A DNA stretch of 62,932 nucleotides from Betaproteobacteria bacterium Ga0077532 (GCA_001464895.1 LNEE01000010.1:1-62932); one strand, 5' to 3'; counted from the stretch's first letter, positions 45,168-56,363 are shown. The notes: generated by a model from the letters alone, not told the origin. Numbers and translations: made by a program.

Positions 45168-45833
45168 GTGAACGGCATCACCATCGCGCTTTCCAAGGGG
45201 CGCATCTTCGAAGAAACACGGCCGCTGCTGGCCGAGGCCGGCATCGTCCCTGCCGAGGATCCCGAGAGCTCCCGCAAGCTCATCATCGGGACCAATCGGC
45301 CCGAGGTGCGGATCATCATCGTCCGGGCCTCCGACGTCCCTACGTACGTTCAGCACGGAGGGGCGGATCTCGGCATCGCCGGCCGGGATGTCCTCATGGA
45401 GCATGGGGGGCAGGGCCTTTACCAACCGCTCGATCTCGGGATAGCCCGCTGCCGGATGATGGTGGCCGTGCCCGAGGGATTCGACTACGCCATGGCGGTT
45501 CGCCGCGGTGCCAGACTGAAGGTCGCCACGAAGTACCTGCACATCGCACGTCAGCACTTCGCGTCGAAGGGTGTGCACGTCGACCTGATCAAGCTGTACG
45601 GTTCCATGGAACTCGCCCCCCTCGTGGGCATGTCCGATGCAATCGTGGATCTCGTCTCAAGCGGCAACACCCTCAAGGCGAACCACCTGGTCGCGGTCGA
45701 GGAGATCGCCGCCATCTCGGCGCGACTCGTGGTGAATCAGGCGTCGCTCAAGATGAAGCGCAAGGAGCTGCAGTTCCTCATGGATGCGTTCGCGCGGGTT
45801 GCCAAGCCGTTGGACGCGGAGGTCTCGGTGTGA
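45168..45833 (+). CDS. hisG: ATP phosphoribosyltransferase HisG, short form
   Basis: 221 residues from GTG 45168. It begins [18 protein letters not shown] and has the catalytic-domain pattern [14 protein letters not shown]. The C-terminal regulatory (ACT-like) domain of the long form is missing, so activity and histidine feedback require HisZ, encoded elsewhere. It catalyses the first step of histidine synthesis and opens the his operon here. Confidence 0.96.
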   Translation: MNGITIALSKGRIFEETRPLLAEAGIVPAEDPESSRKLIIGTNRPEVRIIIVRASDVPTYVQHGGADLGIAGRDVLMEHGGQGLYQPLDLGIARCRMMVAVPEGFDYAMAVRRGARLKVATKYLHIARQHFASKGVHVDLIKLYGSMELAPLVGMSDAIVDLVSSGNTLKANHLVAVEEIAAISARLVVNQASLKMKRKELQFLMDAFARVAKPLDAEVSV

Positions 45834-47131
45834 TGAAGGTGAACCGGCTCGATACCCGCAATGCCGATTTCGAAGCGCGATTCACGTCGCTGCTGGCATT
45901 CGAGAACACTCTGGACCGGAAGCTCGAAGCCACGGTCGCCGACATCCTGACCGACGTGCGTACCCGGGGCGACGCCGCGGTCCTCGAGTACACGCGGCGC
46001 TTCGATCGACTCGATGTGGCGTCGATGGCCGACCTCGAGATTCCGCAGTCCGAGCTCCACAGTGCGCTCGACAGTCTGCCGGCAGCCCGTCGGGATGCCC
46101 TCGAGAAGGCCGCAGGCAGGATCCGGGACTATCACGAACGGCAGCCTATCGCTTCCTGGCAGTACACCGACGCCGACGGGACACTGCTCGGCCAGCAGGT
46201 CACTGCGCTCGATCGCGTCGGTGTCTACGTTCCGGGCGGCAAGGCGGCTTATCCGTCCACCGTGCTGATGAACACGCTGCCCGCCAAGGTCGCGGGGGTG
46301 CGTGAAGTCGTGATGGTCGTGCCGACACCGGATGGGCATCGCAATCCGCTGGTACTTGCAGCCGCAGCCGTGGCCGGGGTCGACCGGGTGTTCGCTATCG
46401 GCGGGGCCCAGGCAGTCGGGGCGCTCGCCTACGGCACCGCCAGCATTCCCGCCGTCGACAAGATCGTCGGACCTGGAAATGCCTACGTGGCATCCGCCAA
46501 GCGGCAGGTCTTCGGGGTGGTCGGTATCGACATGGTGGCGGGTCCGTCGGAGATTCTGGTGATCAGCGACGGCACGACGCCGCCCGACTGGGTGGCGATG
46601 GATCTGTTTTCGCAAGCCGAGCACGACGAGGTGGCGCAGGCCCTTCTGCTCTGCCCCGATGCGGCGTTCCTCGATGCTGTCGAGCAGAGCATGTCGCGAC
46701 TCATCGACACGATGTCGCGGCGGGCCGTCATCGAGGCATCGCTCGCGCATCGCGGCGCGCTGATCCTCGTACGGGATCTCGATGAGGCCTGTGCCGTGTC
46801 CAATCGCGTTGCGCCCGAGCATCTGGAATTGTCGGTGCAGGATCCCGATCCGTGGGTGCCGCGGCTCCGACACGCCGGGGCGATCTTCATCGGTCGTTAC
46901 GCTTCCGAGGCCCTCGGTGACTACTGCGCCGGGCCGAATCACGTGCTGCCGACGGCGCGCTCGGCGCGATTCTCCTCGCCGCTCGGGGTCTACGATTTCC
47001 AGAAGCGCACCAGCCTCATCGGCGTGTCACGGGCGGGGGCCAATGCGCTCGGTCTGATTGCCGCAGAGCTTGCTGATGGTGAGGGCTTGCCGGCCCACGC
47101 CGCATCCGCCCGCATGCGGTTGCATGCCTGA
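45830..47131 (+). CDS. hisD: Histidinol dehydrogenase HisD
   Basis: 433 residues. It oxidises histidinol to histidine in two steps with NAD. Recognisable patterns include [47 protein letters not shown] and the catalytic His region EHLELSV. The start overlaps the hisG stop (GTG 45830, or ATG 45833). Confidence 0.96.
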   Translation: MMKVNRLDTRNADFEARFTSLLAFENTLDRKLEATVADILTDVRTRGDAAVLEYTRRFDRLDVASMADLEIPQSELHSALDSLPAARRDALEKAAGRIRDYHERQPIASWQYTDADGTLLGQQVTALDRVGVYVPGGKAAYPSTVLMNTLPAKVAGVREVVMVVPTPDGHRNPLVLAAAAVAGVDRVFAIGGAQAVGALAYGTASIPAVDKIVGPGNAYVASAKRQVFGVVGIDMVAGPSEILVISDGTTPPDWVAMDLFSQAEHDEVAQALLLCPDAAFLDAVEQSMSRLIDTMSRRAVIEASLAHRGALILVRDLDEACAVSNRVAPEHLELSVQDPDPWVPRLRHAGAIFIGRYASEALGDYCAGPNHVLPTARSARFSSPLGVYDFQKRTSLIGVSRAGANALGLIAAELADGEGLPAHAASARMRLHA

Positions 47132-47139
47132 CACGTGAC

Positions 47140-48255
47140 ATGGAAACCTTGAACCGAGCCGACATCGATGCAGGGCCCGTGAATCCGGCATCGGTGTTCC
47201 GGCCGGAGATTCTCGCGTGGAAGGCTTATCACGTGGCCGACAGCACGGGCATGGTCAAGCTCGATGCCATGGAGAACCCGTATCCGTTGCCGGACGCCTT
47301 GCGCCAGACGTTGGGCAAGGCGCTTGCCGACGCGGCGATCCATCGATATCCGGATCCTTCTCCCCAGGCATTGAAGGCGCTGCTGCGCGAGCGCCTGGAG
47401 CTCCCTGCTGACATGGAGATACTCCTCGGCAACGGGTCCGACGAGATCATCCAGTTGCTCTGCATGGCGGTGGCTCGACCGGACGCAGTAGTGATGGGGG
47501 TGGAGCCTTCGTTCGTGATGTACCGCGTTTCCGCCGCGACCGCCGGTGTGCGGTACGAGGGCGTGCCGCTCCGCGACGACTTCTCCATCGATGAACCCGC
47601 ACTGGTGCAGTCGATCGAGAAGCATCGACCGGCCCTCCTGTTCCTTGCTTGCCCCAATAATCCGACCGGGAACATGTTCGATCCGGAGGTCGTCCGGCGC
47701 GTGATCAGTCGCGCACCAGGCGTGGTGGTGATCGACGAGGCGTATCACGCGTTTGCCGGTACCACCCATCTGCCCGTCCTGGCGTCGTCCGAGAATGTGC
47801 TGGTGATGCGCACACTGTCCAAACTGGGGCTCGCCGGTCTGCGGCTCGGTTTCGTCGTCGGCCGGCATGAATGGCTCGGCGAACTGGACAAGCTACGCAT
47901 GCCCTACAACGTGAACGTTCTCACGCAGATCGCGGCTGGCGTCGCGCTTCGACATCTCGAAGTTCTTACCGGTCAGGCGCGTGCCATCGTCGCCGAGCGC
48001 GCGCCACTGATCGCGGCACTGGCACGGCATCCGCTGGTGCATGTGTTCCCTTCTAGTGCCAACTTCGTGACGTTTCGCGTGCCCGACGGGCCGGCTACGT
48101 TTGCCGGGATCAAGGCCCGCGGGGTGCTGATCAAGAATCTCCATGGTGCGCATCCGCTGCTTGCGAATTGCTTGCGTGTCACAGTTGGTACACCCCAAGA
48201 GAACCGAGTATTCCTCGAGGCACTGGCACTGACCCTCGACCCACGGAACGGATGA
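47140..48255 (+). CDS. hisC: Histidinol-phosphate aminotransferase HisC
   Basis: 371 residues, PLP-dependent class II aminotransferase. [11 protein letters not shown] near residue 40, [30 protein letters not shown] and the PLP lysine in [16 protein letters not shown] are present. It converts imidazole acetol phosphate to histidinol phosphate. It lies 8 bp after hisD. Confidence 0.96.
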   Translation: METLNRADIDAGPVNPASVFRPEILAWKAYHVADSTGMVKLDAMENPYPLPDALRQTLGKALADAAIHRYPDPSPQALKALLRERLELPADMEILLGNGSDEIIQLLCMAVARPDAVVMGVEPSFVMYRVSAATAGVRYEGVPLRDDFSIDEPALVQSIEKHRPALLFLACPNNPTGNMFDPEVVRRVISRAPGVVVIDEAYHAFAGTTHLPVLASSENVLVMRTLSKLGLAGLRLGFVVGRHEWLGELDKLRMPYNVNVLTQIAAGVALRHLEVLTGQARAIVAERAPLIAALARHPLVHVFPSSANFVTFRVPDGPATFAGIKARGVLIKNLHGAHPLLANCLRVTVGTPQENRVFLEALALTLDPRNG

Positions 48256-48869
48256 CCATGTCGACTTCCCCCCTGACGGTGAATCGCATCGCCGAGGTGC
48301 GCCGCGATACCCTCGAGACACAGATCCGCGTACGGATCGATCTCGATGGCACTGGCGCGTCTTCCCTATCGACCGGGATCGGTTTTTTCGATCACATGCT
48401 CGATCAGGTGGCCCGGCATGGCATGTTCGACATCGAAGTCGAGGCCAAGGGCGATCTCCACATCGACGGCCACCATACCGTCGAAGACGTGGGGATCACC
48501 CTCGGGCAGGCGTTCGCGAAAGCGGTGGGGGACAAGAGGGGCCTGCGCCGCTATGGCCACTCCTATGTGCCGCTGGACGAGGCGCTTTCGCGGGTGGTGG
48601 TCGATCTCTCTGGTCGTCCGGGGCTCGAGTTCGGGGTGGAATTCACTCGCGGGATGATCGGCGGTTTCGACGTGGACCTCGCCTACGAGTTTTTCCAGGG
48701 GTTCGTGAACCACGCTGCGATTACGCTCCATATCGACAACCTGAAGGGGCGGAATGCCCACCATCAGGCCGAGACGGCATTCAAGGCCTTCGGGCGTGCG
48801 CTCCGGATGGCCGTGGAACTCGATCCGCGGTCCGCTGGAACCATGCCGTCCACCAAGGGCGTGCTCTAG
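48252..48869 (+). CDS. hisB: Imidazoleglycerol-phosphate dehydratase HisB
   Basis: 205 residues (203 if ATG 48258 is used). It is monofunctional, without the histidinol-phosphatase domain of enterobacterial HisB. Mn-binding motifs [22 protein letters not shown] and [10 protein letters not shown] with HHQAE are intact. ATG 48252 overlaps the hisC stop by 3-4 bases. Confidence 0.95.
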   Translation: MTMSTSPLTVNRIAEVRRDTLETQIRVRIDLDGTGASSLSTGIGFFDHMLDQVARHGMFDIEVEAKGDLHIDGHHTVEDVGITLGQAFAKAVGDKRGLRRYGHSYVPLDEALSRVVVDLSGRPGLEFGVEFTRGMIGGFDVDLAYEFFQGFVNHAAITLHIDNLKGRNAHHQAETAFKAFGRALRMAVELDPRSAGTMPSTKGVL

Positions 48870-48897
48870 GCGACGGATGCAGATGGGGTCTACAGGC

Positions 48898-49623
48898 ATG
48901 CGAATCGCAGTTGTCGACTACGGGATGGGCAACCTGCGCTCCGTCGCCAAGGCGCTTGAGCACGTGGCTCCCGCGGCGCGGGTTGTGGTGACGGACGATC
49001 CGAAGGAACTCGCGAGGGCTGAACGCGTTGTGTTTCCAGGGCAGGGCGCCATGCCGGACTGCATTCGGGAACTGGAAAGTCGTGGTCTGCGTGCTGCGGT
49101 GCTGGAGGCTGCGGCACGGAAGCCGTTTCTCGGGATCTGCATCGGCCTCCAGATGCTTTTCGAGCGGAGCGAGGAAGGCGATGTCGCGGGCCTCGCGGTG
49201 TTTGCGGGCAACGTCGTGCGCTTCCCCCACGAGCGGATGGTTTCGCCCGATGGGCGTAAGCTGAAGGTGCCCCACATGGGTTGGAACAAGGTGCATCAAG
49301 TGCGGCCACATCCGCTATGGCGCGGAATCGAGCAGGACAGCCGCTTCTACTTCGTGCACAGTTACTTCGTGGCTCCAGTAGACGCAAGTCTGACAGCGGG
49401 GACGACGGACTACCCGACGCCATTTACCAGTGCTGTGAGCGCAGCTAACATTTTTGCCGTGCAGTTCCACCCGGAAAAGAGTCACGTCGCAGGGCTTCGC
49501 CTTCTGTCGAACTTCGTTGCCTGGGACGGCCTTTCCGATGGTGGTGATGTGTCCCTTGATGCAGGTGTTTCCCCTGAAGGCCAGGTTCTCCCTCGGGCTG
49601 CAACGGATGTGAACCAACCATGA
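48898..49623 (+). CDS. hisH: Imidazole glycerol phosphate synthase glutaminase subunit HisH
   Basis: 241 residues. The class I glutaminase triad is visible: Cys in [10 protein letters not shown], and His and Glu in VQFHPEKS. It feeds ammonia to HisF. The frame extends about 28 residues past the usual end (NFVAW), with a low-complexity tail [17 protein letters not shown]; this is either a real extension or loss of the ancestral stop. A further 82 bp precede hisA. Confidence 0.95.
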   Translation: MRIAVVDYGMGNLRSVAKALEHVAPAARVVVTDDPKELARAERVVFPGQGAMPDCIRELESRGLRAAVLEAAARKPFLGICIGLQMLFERSEEGDVAGLAVFAGNVVRFPHERMVSPDGRKLKVPHMGWNKVHQVRPHPLWRGIEQDSRFYFVHSYFVAPVDASLTAGTTDYPTPFTSAVSAANIFAVQFHPEKSHVAGLRLLSNFVAWDGLSDGGDVSLDAGVSPEGQVLPRAATDVNQP

Positions 49624-49705
49624 ACTGGTGTACACCGGCGAAGTGCCGGACGGCTCCGGCAACCTTGCCAAGTTTCCCTCCAATCTCCGGTATGTCGAGG
49701 ACGCC

Positions 49706-50452
49706 ATGTTGATCATCCCCGCCATCGACCTGAAGGACGGCCACTGTGTGCGTCTGAAGCAGGGCATCATGGAGGGCGCGACCGTGTTCTCCGAAGACCC
49801 CGGCGCGATGGCAAGCCACTGGCTCGCGCAAGGTGCTCGACGCCTGCACCTCGTGGATCTGAACGGTGCGTTTGCCGGAAAACCCCGGAATGAATCGGCG
49901 ATCAAGGCCGTGATCGAGGCTGTCGGGGACGATATCCCCGTGCAGCTGGGCGGCGGTATCCGCGATCTCGATACGATCGAACGCTACCTCGACGACGGCG
50001 TAAGCTACGTCATCATCGGCACGGCAGCCGTCAAGACGCCTGGTTTCCTACACGACGCGTGCAACGCATTCCCAGGCCACATCATGGTTGCCCTCGATGC
50101 AAAGGAGGGCAAGGTGGCGGTGGATGGCTGGTCCAAGATGACCGGCCACGACGTGGTGGACCTTGCCCAGAAGTTTCAGGACTACGGCGTCGAGGCCATC
50201 ATCTACACGGATATCGGTCGTGACGGGATGCTGACTGGCGTGAACGTCGAGGCCACTGTTGCACTGGCGAAGTCGCTCACCGTTCCAGTGATTGCGAGTG
50301 GTGGCGTCGCCACGCTGGATGACGTGCGGCAGCTCTGCGGGGTCGCGTCGGAAGGTATCACTGGCGCCATATCCGGGCGGGCGCTTTACGAAGGCAACCT
50401 CAACTTTGCAGAGGCTCAGAAGCTTGCCGACGAGCTGTCGGGTCAAGCCTGA
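49706..50452 (+). CDS. hisA: ProFAR isomerase HisA
   Basis: 248 residues, TIM barrel. [17 protein letters not shown] holds the first catalytic Asp, [15 protein letters not shown] the second; [12 protein letters not shown] and [11 protein letters not shown] bind phosphate. It opens the aminoaldose ring of ProFAR. ATG 49706 is chosen since the earlier in-frame codons have no homology. Confidence 0.96.
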   Translation: MLIIPAIDLKDGHCVRLKQGIMEGATVFSEDPGAMASHWLAQGARRLHLVDLNGAFAGKPRNESAIKAVIEAVGDDIPVQLGGGIRDLDTIERYLDDGVSYVIIGTAAVKTPGFLHDACNAFPGHIMVALDAKEGKVAVDGWSKMTGHDVVDLAQKFQDYGVEAIIYTDIGRDGMLTGVNVEATVALAKSLTVPVIASGGVATLDDVRQLCGVASEGITGAISGRALYEGNLNFAEAQKLADELSGQA

Positions 50453-50476
50453 TCCGCTCACCCTACTGAAGCCGCC

Positions 50477-51247
50477 GTGGGCCTAGCCACTCGTATCATC
50501 CCTTGTCTCGACGTGACCGCAGGGCGCGTCGTGAAGGGAGTCAATTTCGTCGGCCTCCGGGATGCCGGGGATCCGATCGAGATCGCCAAGCGGTACGACG
50601 CTCAGGGCGCAGACGAACTGACGTTTCTGGACATCACCGCCAGCTCGGATGGTCGGGACACCATGGTGCACGTGGTCGAGCAGGTCGCCGCCCAGGTGTT
50701 CATTCCCCTCACAGTTGGCGGTGGCGTCCGCACGATCGCCGACGTCCGGCGCCTGCTCAATGCCGGGGCCGACAAGGTCAGCATCAACACGGCCGCGGTG
50801 GAGAATCCCGCGTTCGTTGCGGAGGCTGCTGCGCGCTTCGGGTCACAGTGCATCGTTGTTGCCGTCGATGCGCGGCGAGTGGATTCAGAGGGTGGTTCCG
50901 GCTGGGAGGTCTACACGCATGGCGGTAGAAGGGCCACTGGTATCGACGCGCTTGCCTGGGGTAGGCGTATGGAGGCTGCCGGGGCTGGAGAGATTCTTCT
51001 GACCAGCATGGATCGCGACGGGACCCGACAGGGCTTCGACTTGGACCTCACCCGCGCCTTCTCCGATGCACTCGACGTCCCGATCATCGCCAGCGGCGGC
51101 GTAGGCGGACTGGAGCATCTCGCCGATGGCGTTCAGTTCGGTCGGGCCGATGCCGTCCTTGCCGCCAGCATCTTCCATTACGGTGAGCACACGGTGGGCG
51201 AAGCAAAGCGCCACATGGCTTCCCGTGGCATCGAGGTGCGGCTGTGA
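50477..51247 (+). CDS. hisF: Imidazole glycerol phosphate synthase cyclase subunit HisF
   Basis: 256 residues from GTG 50477. TIM barrel with [19 protein letters not shown] at the start, [15 protein letters not shown] loop ([15 protein letters not shown]), [11 protein letters not shown] with a catalytic Asp, and [14 protein letters not shown]. It works as a complex with HisH. Its stop overlaps the hisI start by 4 bases. Confidence 0.97.
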   Translation: MGLATRIIPCLDVTAGRVVKGVNFVGLRDAGDPIEIAKRYDAQGADELTFLDITASSDGRDTMVHVVEQVAAQVFIPLTVGGGVRTIADVRRLLNAGADKVSINTAAVENPAFVAEAAARFGSQCIVVAVDARRVDSEGGSGWEVYTHGGRRATGIDALAWGRRMEAAGAGEILLTSMDRDGTRQGFDLDLTRAFSDALDVPIIASGGVGGLEHLADGVQFGRADAVLAASIFHYGEHTVGEAKRHMASRGIEVRL

Positions 51248-51654
51248 CCGACGCCGCGTGGATGGACGAGATCCAATGGTCGGCGGACGGGCTTGTTCCC
51301 GCGATCGCGCAGGACGGTGCGTCGGGGCGCGTGCTTATGTTTGCCTACATGAATCGGGATGCTCTCCTGAAAACGGTCGAAACGAGAGAAGCACACTACT
51401 GGTCGAGATCCCGCGGTCGCCTTTGGCACAAGGGCGAGGAGTCAGGTCACACCCAGCGCGTCATCGATATCGGCCTGGACTGCGATGGCGACGTAGTGCT
51501 CTTGTCCGTCGAGCAGGTGGGGGGAATCGCGTGTCACACCGGTCGGGAGAGCTGCTTCTTCCGCCGTTTGGTCGGAGGCAAATGGGTCGTGCAGGACGCG
51601 GTGATGCTGGATCCTGCGGTGATTTACAGTGAATCGAAAGGGGCCAGATCTTGA
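51244..51654 (+). CDS. hisI: Phosphoribosyl-AMP cyclohydrolase HisI
   Basis: 136 residues from GTG 51244. Zn-binding and catalytic motifs are present: [27 protein letters not shown], the DCDGD Mg site and the Cys pair in [13 protein letters not shown]. It is a separate gene from hisE, unlike the fused hisIE of enterobacteria. Confidence 0.95.
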   Translation: MTDAAWMDEIQWSADGLVPAIAQDGASGRVLMFAYMNRDALLKTVETREAHYWSRSRGRLWHKGEESGHTQRVIDIGLDCDGDVVLLSVEQVGGIACHTGRESCFFRRLVGGKWVVQDAVMLDPAVIYSESKGARS

Positions 51655-51974
51655 TCGATTCGAGCATTCTCATGCGCCTTGCCGAGACCCTCGAGTCGAG
51701 GAAGGGGGCCGACCCTGGAAGCTCATATGTCGCGTCGCTGTATTCGAAGGGGACGGACGCGATCCTGAAGAAGATCGGCGAGGAGGCGACCGAGACCGTT
51801 ATTGCCGGGAAGGGTGGTGATAAACTGCAAATCGTTCGAGAAACGGCAGACCTGTGGTTTCACTGCCTCGTCCTGCTGGCGCATTCTGGTCTTGGTCCGA
51901 ACGATGTTCTCGCGGAGTTGCTCCGACGTGAAGGGATCTCCGGCGTTGATGAAAAGGCCTCTCGGGTCCGCTGA
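51651..51974 (+). CDS. hisE: Phosphoribosyl-ATP pyrophosphatase HisE
   Basis: 107 residues from TTG 51651, whose first bases overlap the hisI stop. The all-alpha MazG-like signature is [18 protein letters not shown] followed by [14 protein letters not shown]. It hydrolyses PR-ATP, the second step of histidine synthesis. Last gene of the his cluster. Confidence 0.94.
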   Translation: MIDSSILMRLAETLESRKGADPGSSYVASLYSKGTDAILKKIGEEATETVIAGKGGDKLQIVRETADLWFHCLVLLAHSGLGPNDVLAELLRREGISGVDEKASRVR

Positions 51975-52003
51975 CAGAGAGTCGTTGCGAAGGCTTATCC
52001 TTG

Positions 52004-52360
52004 ATGAATAGCGATACCTGCATTTTCTGCAAGATCGTCCGGGGTGAGGTTCCTTCTCGGAGGGTGTTCGAGGACGACGAGATGCTCGCCTTCCATGACA
52101 TCAATCCGATGGCACCGGTGCATCTGCTCCTGATCCCCCGCGAGCACATTGCCTCAATGGCGGGTTTGGAAGAGAAACATCGAAGTTTGATGGGGAACAT
52201 GATGCTCGTGGCGAATCGCTTGGCTGCCGAACAGGGGTCGCCCGAAGGGTTCAGGTTGATCGTGAACACGGGAAAGATCGGTCGACAGGACGTTTATCAT
52301 TTGCACATGCATGTGATCGGTGGGGCGAGTCCTTTGCCTGGCATGATCACGAAGAGTTGA
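52004..52360 (+). CDS. hinT: HIT-family nucleotide hydrolase HinT
   Basis: 118 residues. [19 protein letters not shown] at the start and the histidine triad [10 protein letters not shown] near the end are diagnostic. It hydrolyses adenosine 5'-phosphoramidates. ATG 52004 is preferred to the in-frame TTG one codon earlier. It links the his and tat genes. Confidence 0.94.
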   Translation: MNSDTCIFCKIVRGEVPSRRVFEDDEMLAFHDINPMAPVHLLLIPREHIASMAGLEEKHRSLMGNMMLVANRLAAEQGSPEGFRLIVNTGKIGRQDVYHLHMHVIGGASPLPGMITKS

Positions 52361-52403
52361 TGGCTGTGCGGTCCAGATGGACTGCAGACGAGGAGAAGTA
52401 ATC

Positions 52404-52634
52404 ATGGGTAGTTTCAGCATCTGGCACTGGTTGATCGTTTTGCTCGTCGTTGTGCTGATCTTCGGCACGAAGAAGCTGCGCAACGTCGGCCAGGATCTGG
52501 GCGGTGCGGTGAAAGGCTTCAAGGACGGTATGAAGAGCGAAGACGACAAGTCTGCTCCAGGCGCGAAGCTGGAGAGCGCCGGCCCCGCGGGCCAGACGAT
52601 CGATGGTGAGGTCAAGGACCGCTCGAAGGCCTGA
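52404..52634 (+). CDS. tatA: Twin-arginine translocase subunit TatA
   Basis: 76 residues. One N-terminal helix ([17 protein letters not shown]) precedes the TatA amphipathic helix [25 protein letters not shown] lies just ahead of ATG 52404. It forms the variable-size pore of the Tat system. Confidence 0.95.
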   Translation: MGSFSIWHWLIVLLVVVLIFGTKKLRNVGQDLGGAVKGFKDGMKSEDDKSAPGAKLESAGPAGQTIDGEVKDRSKA

Positions 52635-52658
52635 TGCCACTGACGCAGGCAACGCGCC

Positions 52659-53129
52659 GTGTTTGATATCGGGTTCTCCGAATTCTTTGTGATCGGCATG
52701 GTGGCCTTGCTGGTCATCGGGCCGGAGCGTCTTCCGAAAGTTGCCCGTACCGCCGGTCATCTTTTCGGCAGGATGCAGCGCTACGTTGCCGATGTGAAGG
52801 CTGACCTCAACCGCGAAATGGATGCCTCCGAGCTCCGCGACATCAAGAATACGGTCACGGAAGCAGCCAATTCAATGCAAGACGCCATGCAGTCCCACGT
52901 TGGCGAGATCAGTCAAGAGATCAAAAAGGCCGAGGACGAGTTCGGGAAGTTGACCAACCCGATGCTGCATTTCGGTCTTGCTGGAGGCGCGCACGCTGGC
53001 GCATCAACAGCCGCCGCGATCGAATCTGGCGACGAGGCATCGCCTCAGTTGGATCTGGGGCTGGGCGATGGTGATTCGGGCGTTCCAGCGGCGGAAAAAG
53101 ATCCGGAGAGCGCGCGGTCGAGCAGTTGA
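52659..53129 (+). CDS. tatB: Twin-arginine translocase subunit TatB
   Basis: 156 residues from GTG 52659. FDIGFSEFFVIGMVALLVIGPERLP is the TatB opening, with the conserved Glu and the GPERLP hinge. A long amphipathic region and an acidic, low-complexity tail follow. It receives substrate from TatC. Confidence 0.94.
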   Translation: MFDIGFSEFFVIGMVALLVIGPERLPKVARTAGHLFGRMQRYVADVKADLNREMDASELRDIKNTVTEAANSMQDAMQSHVGEISQEIKKAEDEFGKLTNPMLHFGLAGGAHAGASTAAAIESGDEASPQLDLGLGDGDSGVPAAEKDPESARSSS

Positions 53130-53205
53130 GCCTCAAACATATTGGGCTCGTTCGTCTGCAGCAGCGTGGGCGCCCCGTTCATCCACAGTTCCGGACATTG
53201 TTTTC

Positions 53206-53940
53206 ATGATCCAGCAGGACACATTCCTGTCGCACCTGATTGAACTGCGTGATCGCCTGTTGAAGGCGCTCATTGCCGTAATCATTGCGTTCCTGCCTTG
53301 CTTCTACTTCGCACCGCAGCTGTACGACATCTTGGCGACCCCCCTCATGGCCGCCTTGCCCGAGGGTGCTCATATGATAGCCACCGGCGTGGTCACCCCA
53401 TTCTTGGTGCCTGTCAAAGTCGCATTGTTGGTCGCGTTCTGTGCGGCGCTTCCGATAGTGCTTTATCAGGCTTGGGCGTTCGTTGCGCCCGGGCTGTACG
53501 CGCACGAGAAGAAGTTTGTGCTCCCGTTGGTCATTGCGAGCACTTTCCTGTTCTTCTCAGGCGTAGCGTTCTGTTACTTCTTTGTGTTCGGCGTTGTGTT
53601 CAAGTTTGTCTACTCGATTGCACCGAAAAGTATCGAGGTGGCTCCCGATATCGAGAACTACTTTAGTTTTGTCCTCGGGATGTTCGTTGCTTTCGGAGTC
53701 ACGTTCGAAGTACCAATTGCCGTGGTGTTGCTCGTCAAGATGAGAATGGTTTCAGTGGCCAAGCTGCGGGAGATCCGGCCGTATGTGATTGTTGGGGCGT
53801 TTGTCGTGGCGGCAGTGGTGACGCCACCGGACGTAATCTCCCAGATCATGTTGGCCCTTCCACTTTGGATGCTCTACGAGGTGGGCATTGTGGTCGCGAC
53901 ATTCATCGAGAAACCGCAAGAGGAGTCAAACGCAGTCTAG
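53206..53940 (+). CDS. tatC: Twin-arginine translocase subunit TatC
   Basis: 244 residues with six membrane helices. It begins TFLSHLIELRDRLLKALIAV, where the conserved cytoplasmic signal-peptide site lies, and contains PGLYAHEKKFV and the FEVPIAVVLLVK stretch. ATG 53206 is the first codon consistent with this start. Confidence 0.95.
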   Translation: MIQQDTFLSHLIELRDRLLKALIAVIIAFLPCFYFAPQLYDILATPLMAALPEGAHMIATGVVTPFLVPVKVALLVAFCAALPIVLYQAWAFVAPGLYAHEKKFVLPLVIASTFLFFSGVAFCYFFVFGVVFKFVYSIAPKSIEVAPDIENYFSFVLGMFVAFGVTFEVPIAVVLLVKMRMVSVAKLREIRPYVIVGAFVVAAVVTPPDVISQIMLALPLWMLYEVGIVVATFIEKPQEESNAV

Positions 53941-53954
53941 GTGGCTGGTTCGGC

Positions 53955-55121
53955 TCAATCTTCCTGGCTCCGTCGGGAAGGCGCGGGTCGCTTCCCGACT
54001 ATCACGGCCACCTCAAGCTTTTTTCCGTTGCGGATTACCTGGAGACGGGCACTTCTTCCCGGGTTCAGGGCGGCAACTAGGTTAAGCATCGTCGACGAGT
54101 CCGTGACGGGCTTGTCGTCGACTCCGGTCAGGATGTCGCCTGGCTTGATGCCCGCACGGTCTGCCGGGCCATTCCTAAGCACGCCGGCTATCAGAGTCCC
54201 CTCGGTCGACCCCATCTTGAAGGACTCGGCGAGTTCGATCGTAAGCTCTTGAACTTCGACGCCGATCCACCCGCGTACCACGCTACCAGACGCGATGATC
54301 TGGTCCATGACCTGCCGTGCCAAGCTAACGGGAATTGCAAATCCGATCCCCATGCTGCCGCCGCTGCGGGAGTAGATGGCGCTATTGATGCCCACAAGAT
54401 TGCCGCTGCTATCCACAAGCGCTCCTCCGGAGTTACCTGGATTGATCGCAGCATCTGTCTGGATGAAGTTCTCGAATGTATTGATGCCCAAGTGGCTACG
54501 ACCGACAGCGCTGACTATCCCCATGGTCACTGTCTGCCCTACCCCGAACGGGTTTCCGATTGCCAACACGACATCCCCAACCTGCATGGTTTCCGCCTGC
54601 CCGAAAGTTACGGCTGGCAGGTTGGCGCCCTCGACACGAAGAACTGCCAGATCCGTATCGGGATCAGTGCCAACCAGCTTCGCGCGCAGCTTCCGGCCGT
54701 CTGCCAGAGCGATGTCGATCTCTTCTGCGGCCTCAATCACATGGTGATTTGTCAGGATGAAGCCCTCCGCTCCAACGATTACACCGGATCCCAAGCTTGA
54801 GGACCGTTGCGGTTCGTCCTCCAATTGATCGCCAAAGAAGCGCCTGAACAGCGGATCATTCAACAGCGGGTGTCGGGAAGCTCGAACATCCTTGCTGGTG
54901 AAGATGTTCACGACTGACGGCATCGCCTTGTTCGCCGCCTCTCGATAGGACGCAGCATGCTGCGGTGCCGTTTGGAAAGCAGGCGCCTCTCGGATCGTCA
55001 CTACTCCTGCAACGCCGCCGCTAGAGACCGTCAAGATGTCCGGGCGGAATGTGCTGAGAACGAAAAGCGCACCCAGTGAAACAGTTACCGCTTGCGAGAA
55101 GATCAGCCAGTATTTCCACAT
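53955..55121 (-). CDS. DegS/AlgW-like membrane-anchored serine protease
   Basis: 388 residues. An N-terminal membrane anchor (WLIFSQAVTVSLGALFVL) precedes the protease with the catalytic triad: His in TNHHVIE, Asp in TDTDLAVL and Ser in INPGNSGGAL. One PDZ domain follows, unlike the two of DegP. In E. coli DegS starts the sigma-E response by cutting RseA. It is convergent with tatC; only 14 bp separate the stops. Confidence 0.92.
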   Translation of the reverse strand: MWKYWLIFSQAVTVSLGALFVLSTFRPDILTVSSGGVAGVVTIREAPAFQTAPQHAASYREAANKAMPSVVNIFTSKDVRASRHPLLNDPLFRRFFGDQLEDEPQRSSSLGSGVIVGAEGFILTNHHVIEAAEEIDIALADGRKLRAKLVGTDPDTDLAVLRVEGANLPAVTFGQAETMQVGDVVLAIGNPFGVGQTVTMGIVSAVGRSHLGINTFENFIQTDAAINPGNSGGALVDSSGNLVGINSAIYSRSGGSMGIGFAIPVSLARQVMDQIIASGSVVRGWIGVEVQELTIELAESFKMGSTEGTLIAGVLRNGPADRAGIKPGDILTGVDDKPVTDSSTMLNLVAALNPGRSARLQVIRNGKKLEVAVIVGKRPAPSRRSQED

Positions 55122-55224
55122 AAACTGGGGCGTACCCGTTCAATTCAACATCGAGCATTATGGTGTTTGGTGATCCCCGACGGGAAGTGCGTCGATTCAA
55201 CGCACTGCGTTTCAAGATGATCGT

Positions 55225-55254
55225 TTGACACTTGTTCACGTATCTGCCTAAACT
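55225..55254 (+). promoter_or_regulatory. Sigma-70 promoter of rplM-rpsI
   Basis: A perfect -35 TTGACA (55225-55230) is separated by 18 bases from TAAACT (55249-55254), followed by a GC-rich start region. It lies about 40 bp upstream of the rplM ATG and fits a strong ribosomal-protein promoter. Confidence 0.7.
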
Positions 55255-55293
55255 CGCGCCCTTTCTGTTTCTGACTCTACAGGGATCTTCGAC

Positions 55294-55722
55294 ATGAAGA
55301 CCTTCTCGGCGAAGCCGCACGAAGTCGTCCGCGATTGGTATGTGATTGACGCATCTGACAAGGTCCTCGGTCGCCTTGCGTCTCAGATCGCGCATCGTCT
55401 GCGCGGCAAACACAAGCCGATATTCACGCCGCACGTTGATACCGGCGATTTCATCGTTGTTGTCAATGCGCAAAAGCTTCGAGTGACCGGCCAGAAGGCG
55501 CAGCAGAAAATTTATCATCGGCACTCTGGGTATCCGGGCGGAATCTACTCGTCGACGTACCAAAAGATGCATGATCGGTTTCCTGGGCGTGTTTTGGAAA
55601 TGGCAGTGAAGGGCATGTTGCCGAAGGGGCCGCTTGGTTACGCGATGATCAAGAAGCTGAAGGTGTATGCGGGTGGAGAGCACCCGCACACAGCTCAGCA
55701 ACCCAAGTTGTTGAACGTTTAG
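55294..55722 (+). CDS. rplM: 50S ribosomal protein L13
   Basis: 142 residues. [38 protein letters not shown] and the C-terminal [14 protein letters not shown] are the L13 signatures. It is followed by rpsI after 8 bases, the conserved L13-S9 pair. Confidence 0.98.
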   Translation: MKTFSAKPHEVVRDWYVIDASDKVLGRLASQIAHRLRGKHKPIFTPHVDTGDFIVVVNAQKLRVTGQKAQQKIYHRHSGYPGGIYSSTYQKMHDRFPGRVLEMAVKGMLPKGPLGYAMIKKLKVYAGGEHPHTAQQPKLLNV

Positions 55723-55730
55723 AGGGCATG

Positions 55731-56123
55731 ATGGCAACTCTGCAGAATAGAGGCACAGGCCGACGCAAAAGCGCTGTGGCGCGCGTGTTCATCAAGCCCG
55801 GCCGGGGAGATTTTCAGGTCAATGGGAAACACGTGGATGAATTCTTCTCCCGTGAGACCGGACGAATGGTGGTCCGCCAAGCCTTGGAGATCACCAATCA
55901 CACGAACACCTTCGATATCCTTGTAAACGTTACTGGGGGTGGTGAGTCGGGCCAAGCAGGAGCTGTTAGGCACGGAATTGCGAGGGCATTGGTCGAGTAT
56001 GACTCCGGGTTGAAGCCGGTTCTGCGGAAGGCGGGGCTGATCACCCGGGACGCACGCGAGGTGGAGCGCAAAAAGGTTGGATTGCGGAAGGCGCGTCGTC
56101 GGAAACAGTTCTCGAAGCGCTAA
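55731..56123 (+). CDS. rpsI: 30S ribosomal protein S9
   Basis: 130 residues. [16 protein letters not shown] near the start, [19 protein letters not shown] in the middle and the basic tail ending [17 protein letters not shown], which reaches the P site. An intrinsic terminator follows. Confidence 0.98.
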   Translation: MATLQNRGTGRRKSAVARVFIKPGRGDFQVNGKHVDEFFSRETGRMVVRQALEITNHTNTFDILVNVTGGGESGQAGAVRHGIARALVEYDSGLKPVLRKAGLITRDAREVERKKVGLRKARRRKQFSKR

Positions 56124-56148
56124 AGTCCTACAACCCGAGCCACGAAGA

Positions 56149-56174
56149 AAGGCCGCTTCTTAGCGGCCTTTTTT
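56149..56174 (+). terminator. Intrinsic terminator of the rplM-rpsI operon
   Basis: A 9-bp stem AAGGCCGCT/AGCGGCCTT around TCTT, followed by a run of T. It begins 26 bases after the rpsI stop. The next 190 bp to the bactofilin gene hold no gene that I can support. Confidence 0.93.
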
Positions 56175-56363
56175 GTTCCAGTGCATGCCACCAGCAGTTG
56201 TATGGCGCACGTTGGAGTAACATAAATATCGTCGATGTAGGTTGCATCCAGTCGCGCAACTTGAATGCTGTACTCGTTGGCGCATTGGGGCGATTGCTTA
56301 AGGGTATCGCGATCCCTGTCAGTGCGAACTCGGGGCACTAATCGATATGCACGCGGTCTGCTG

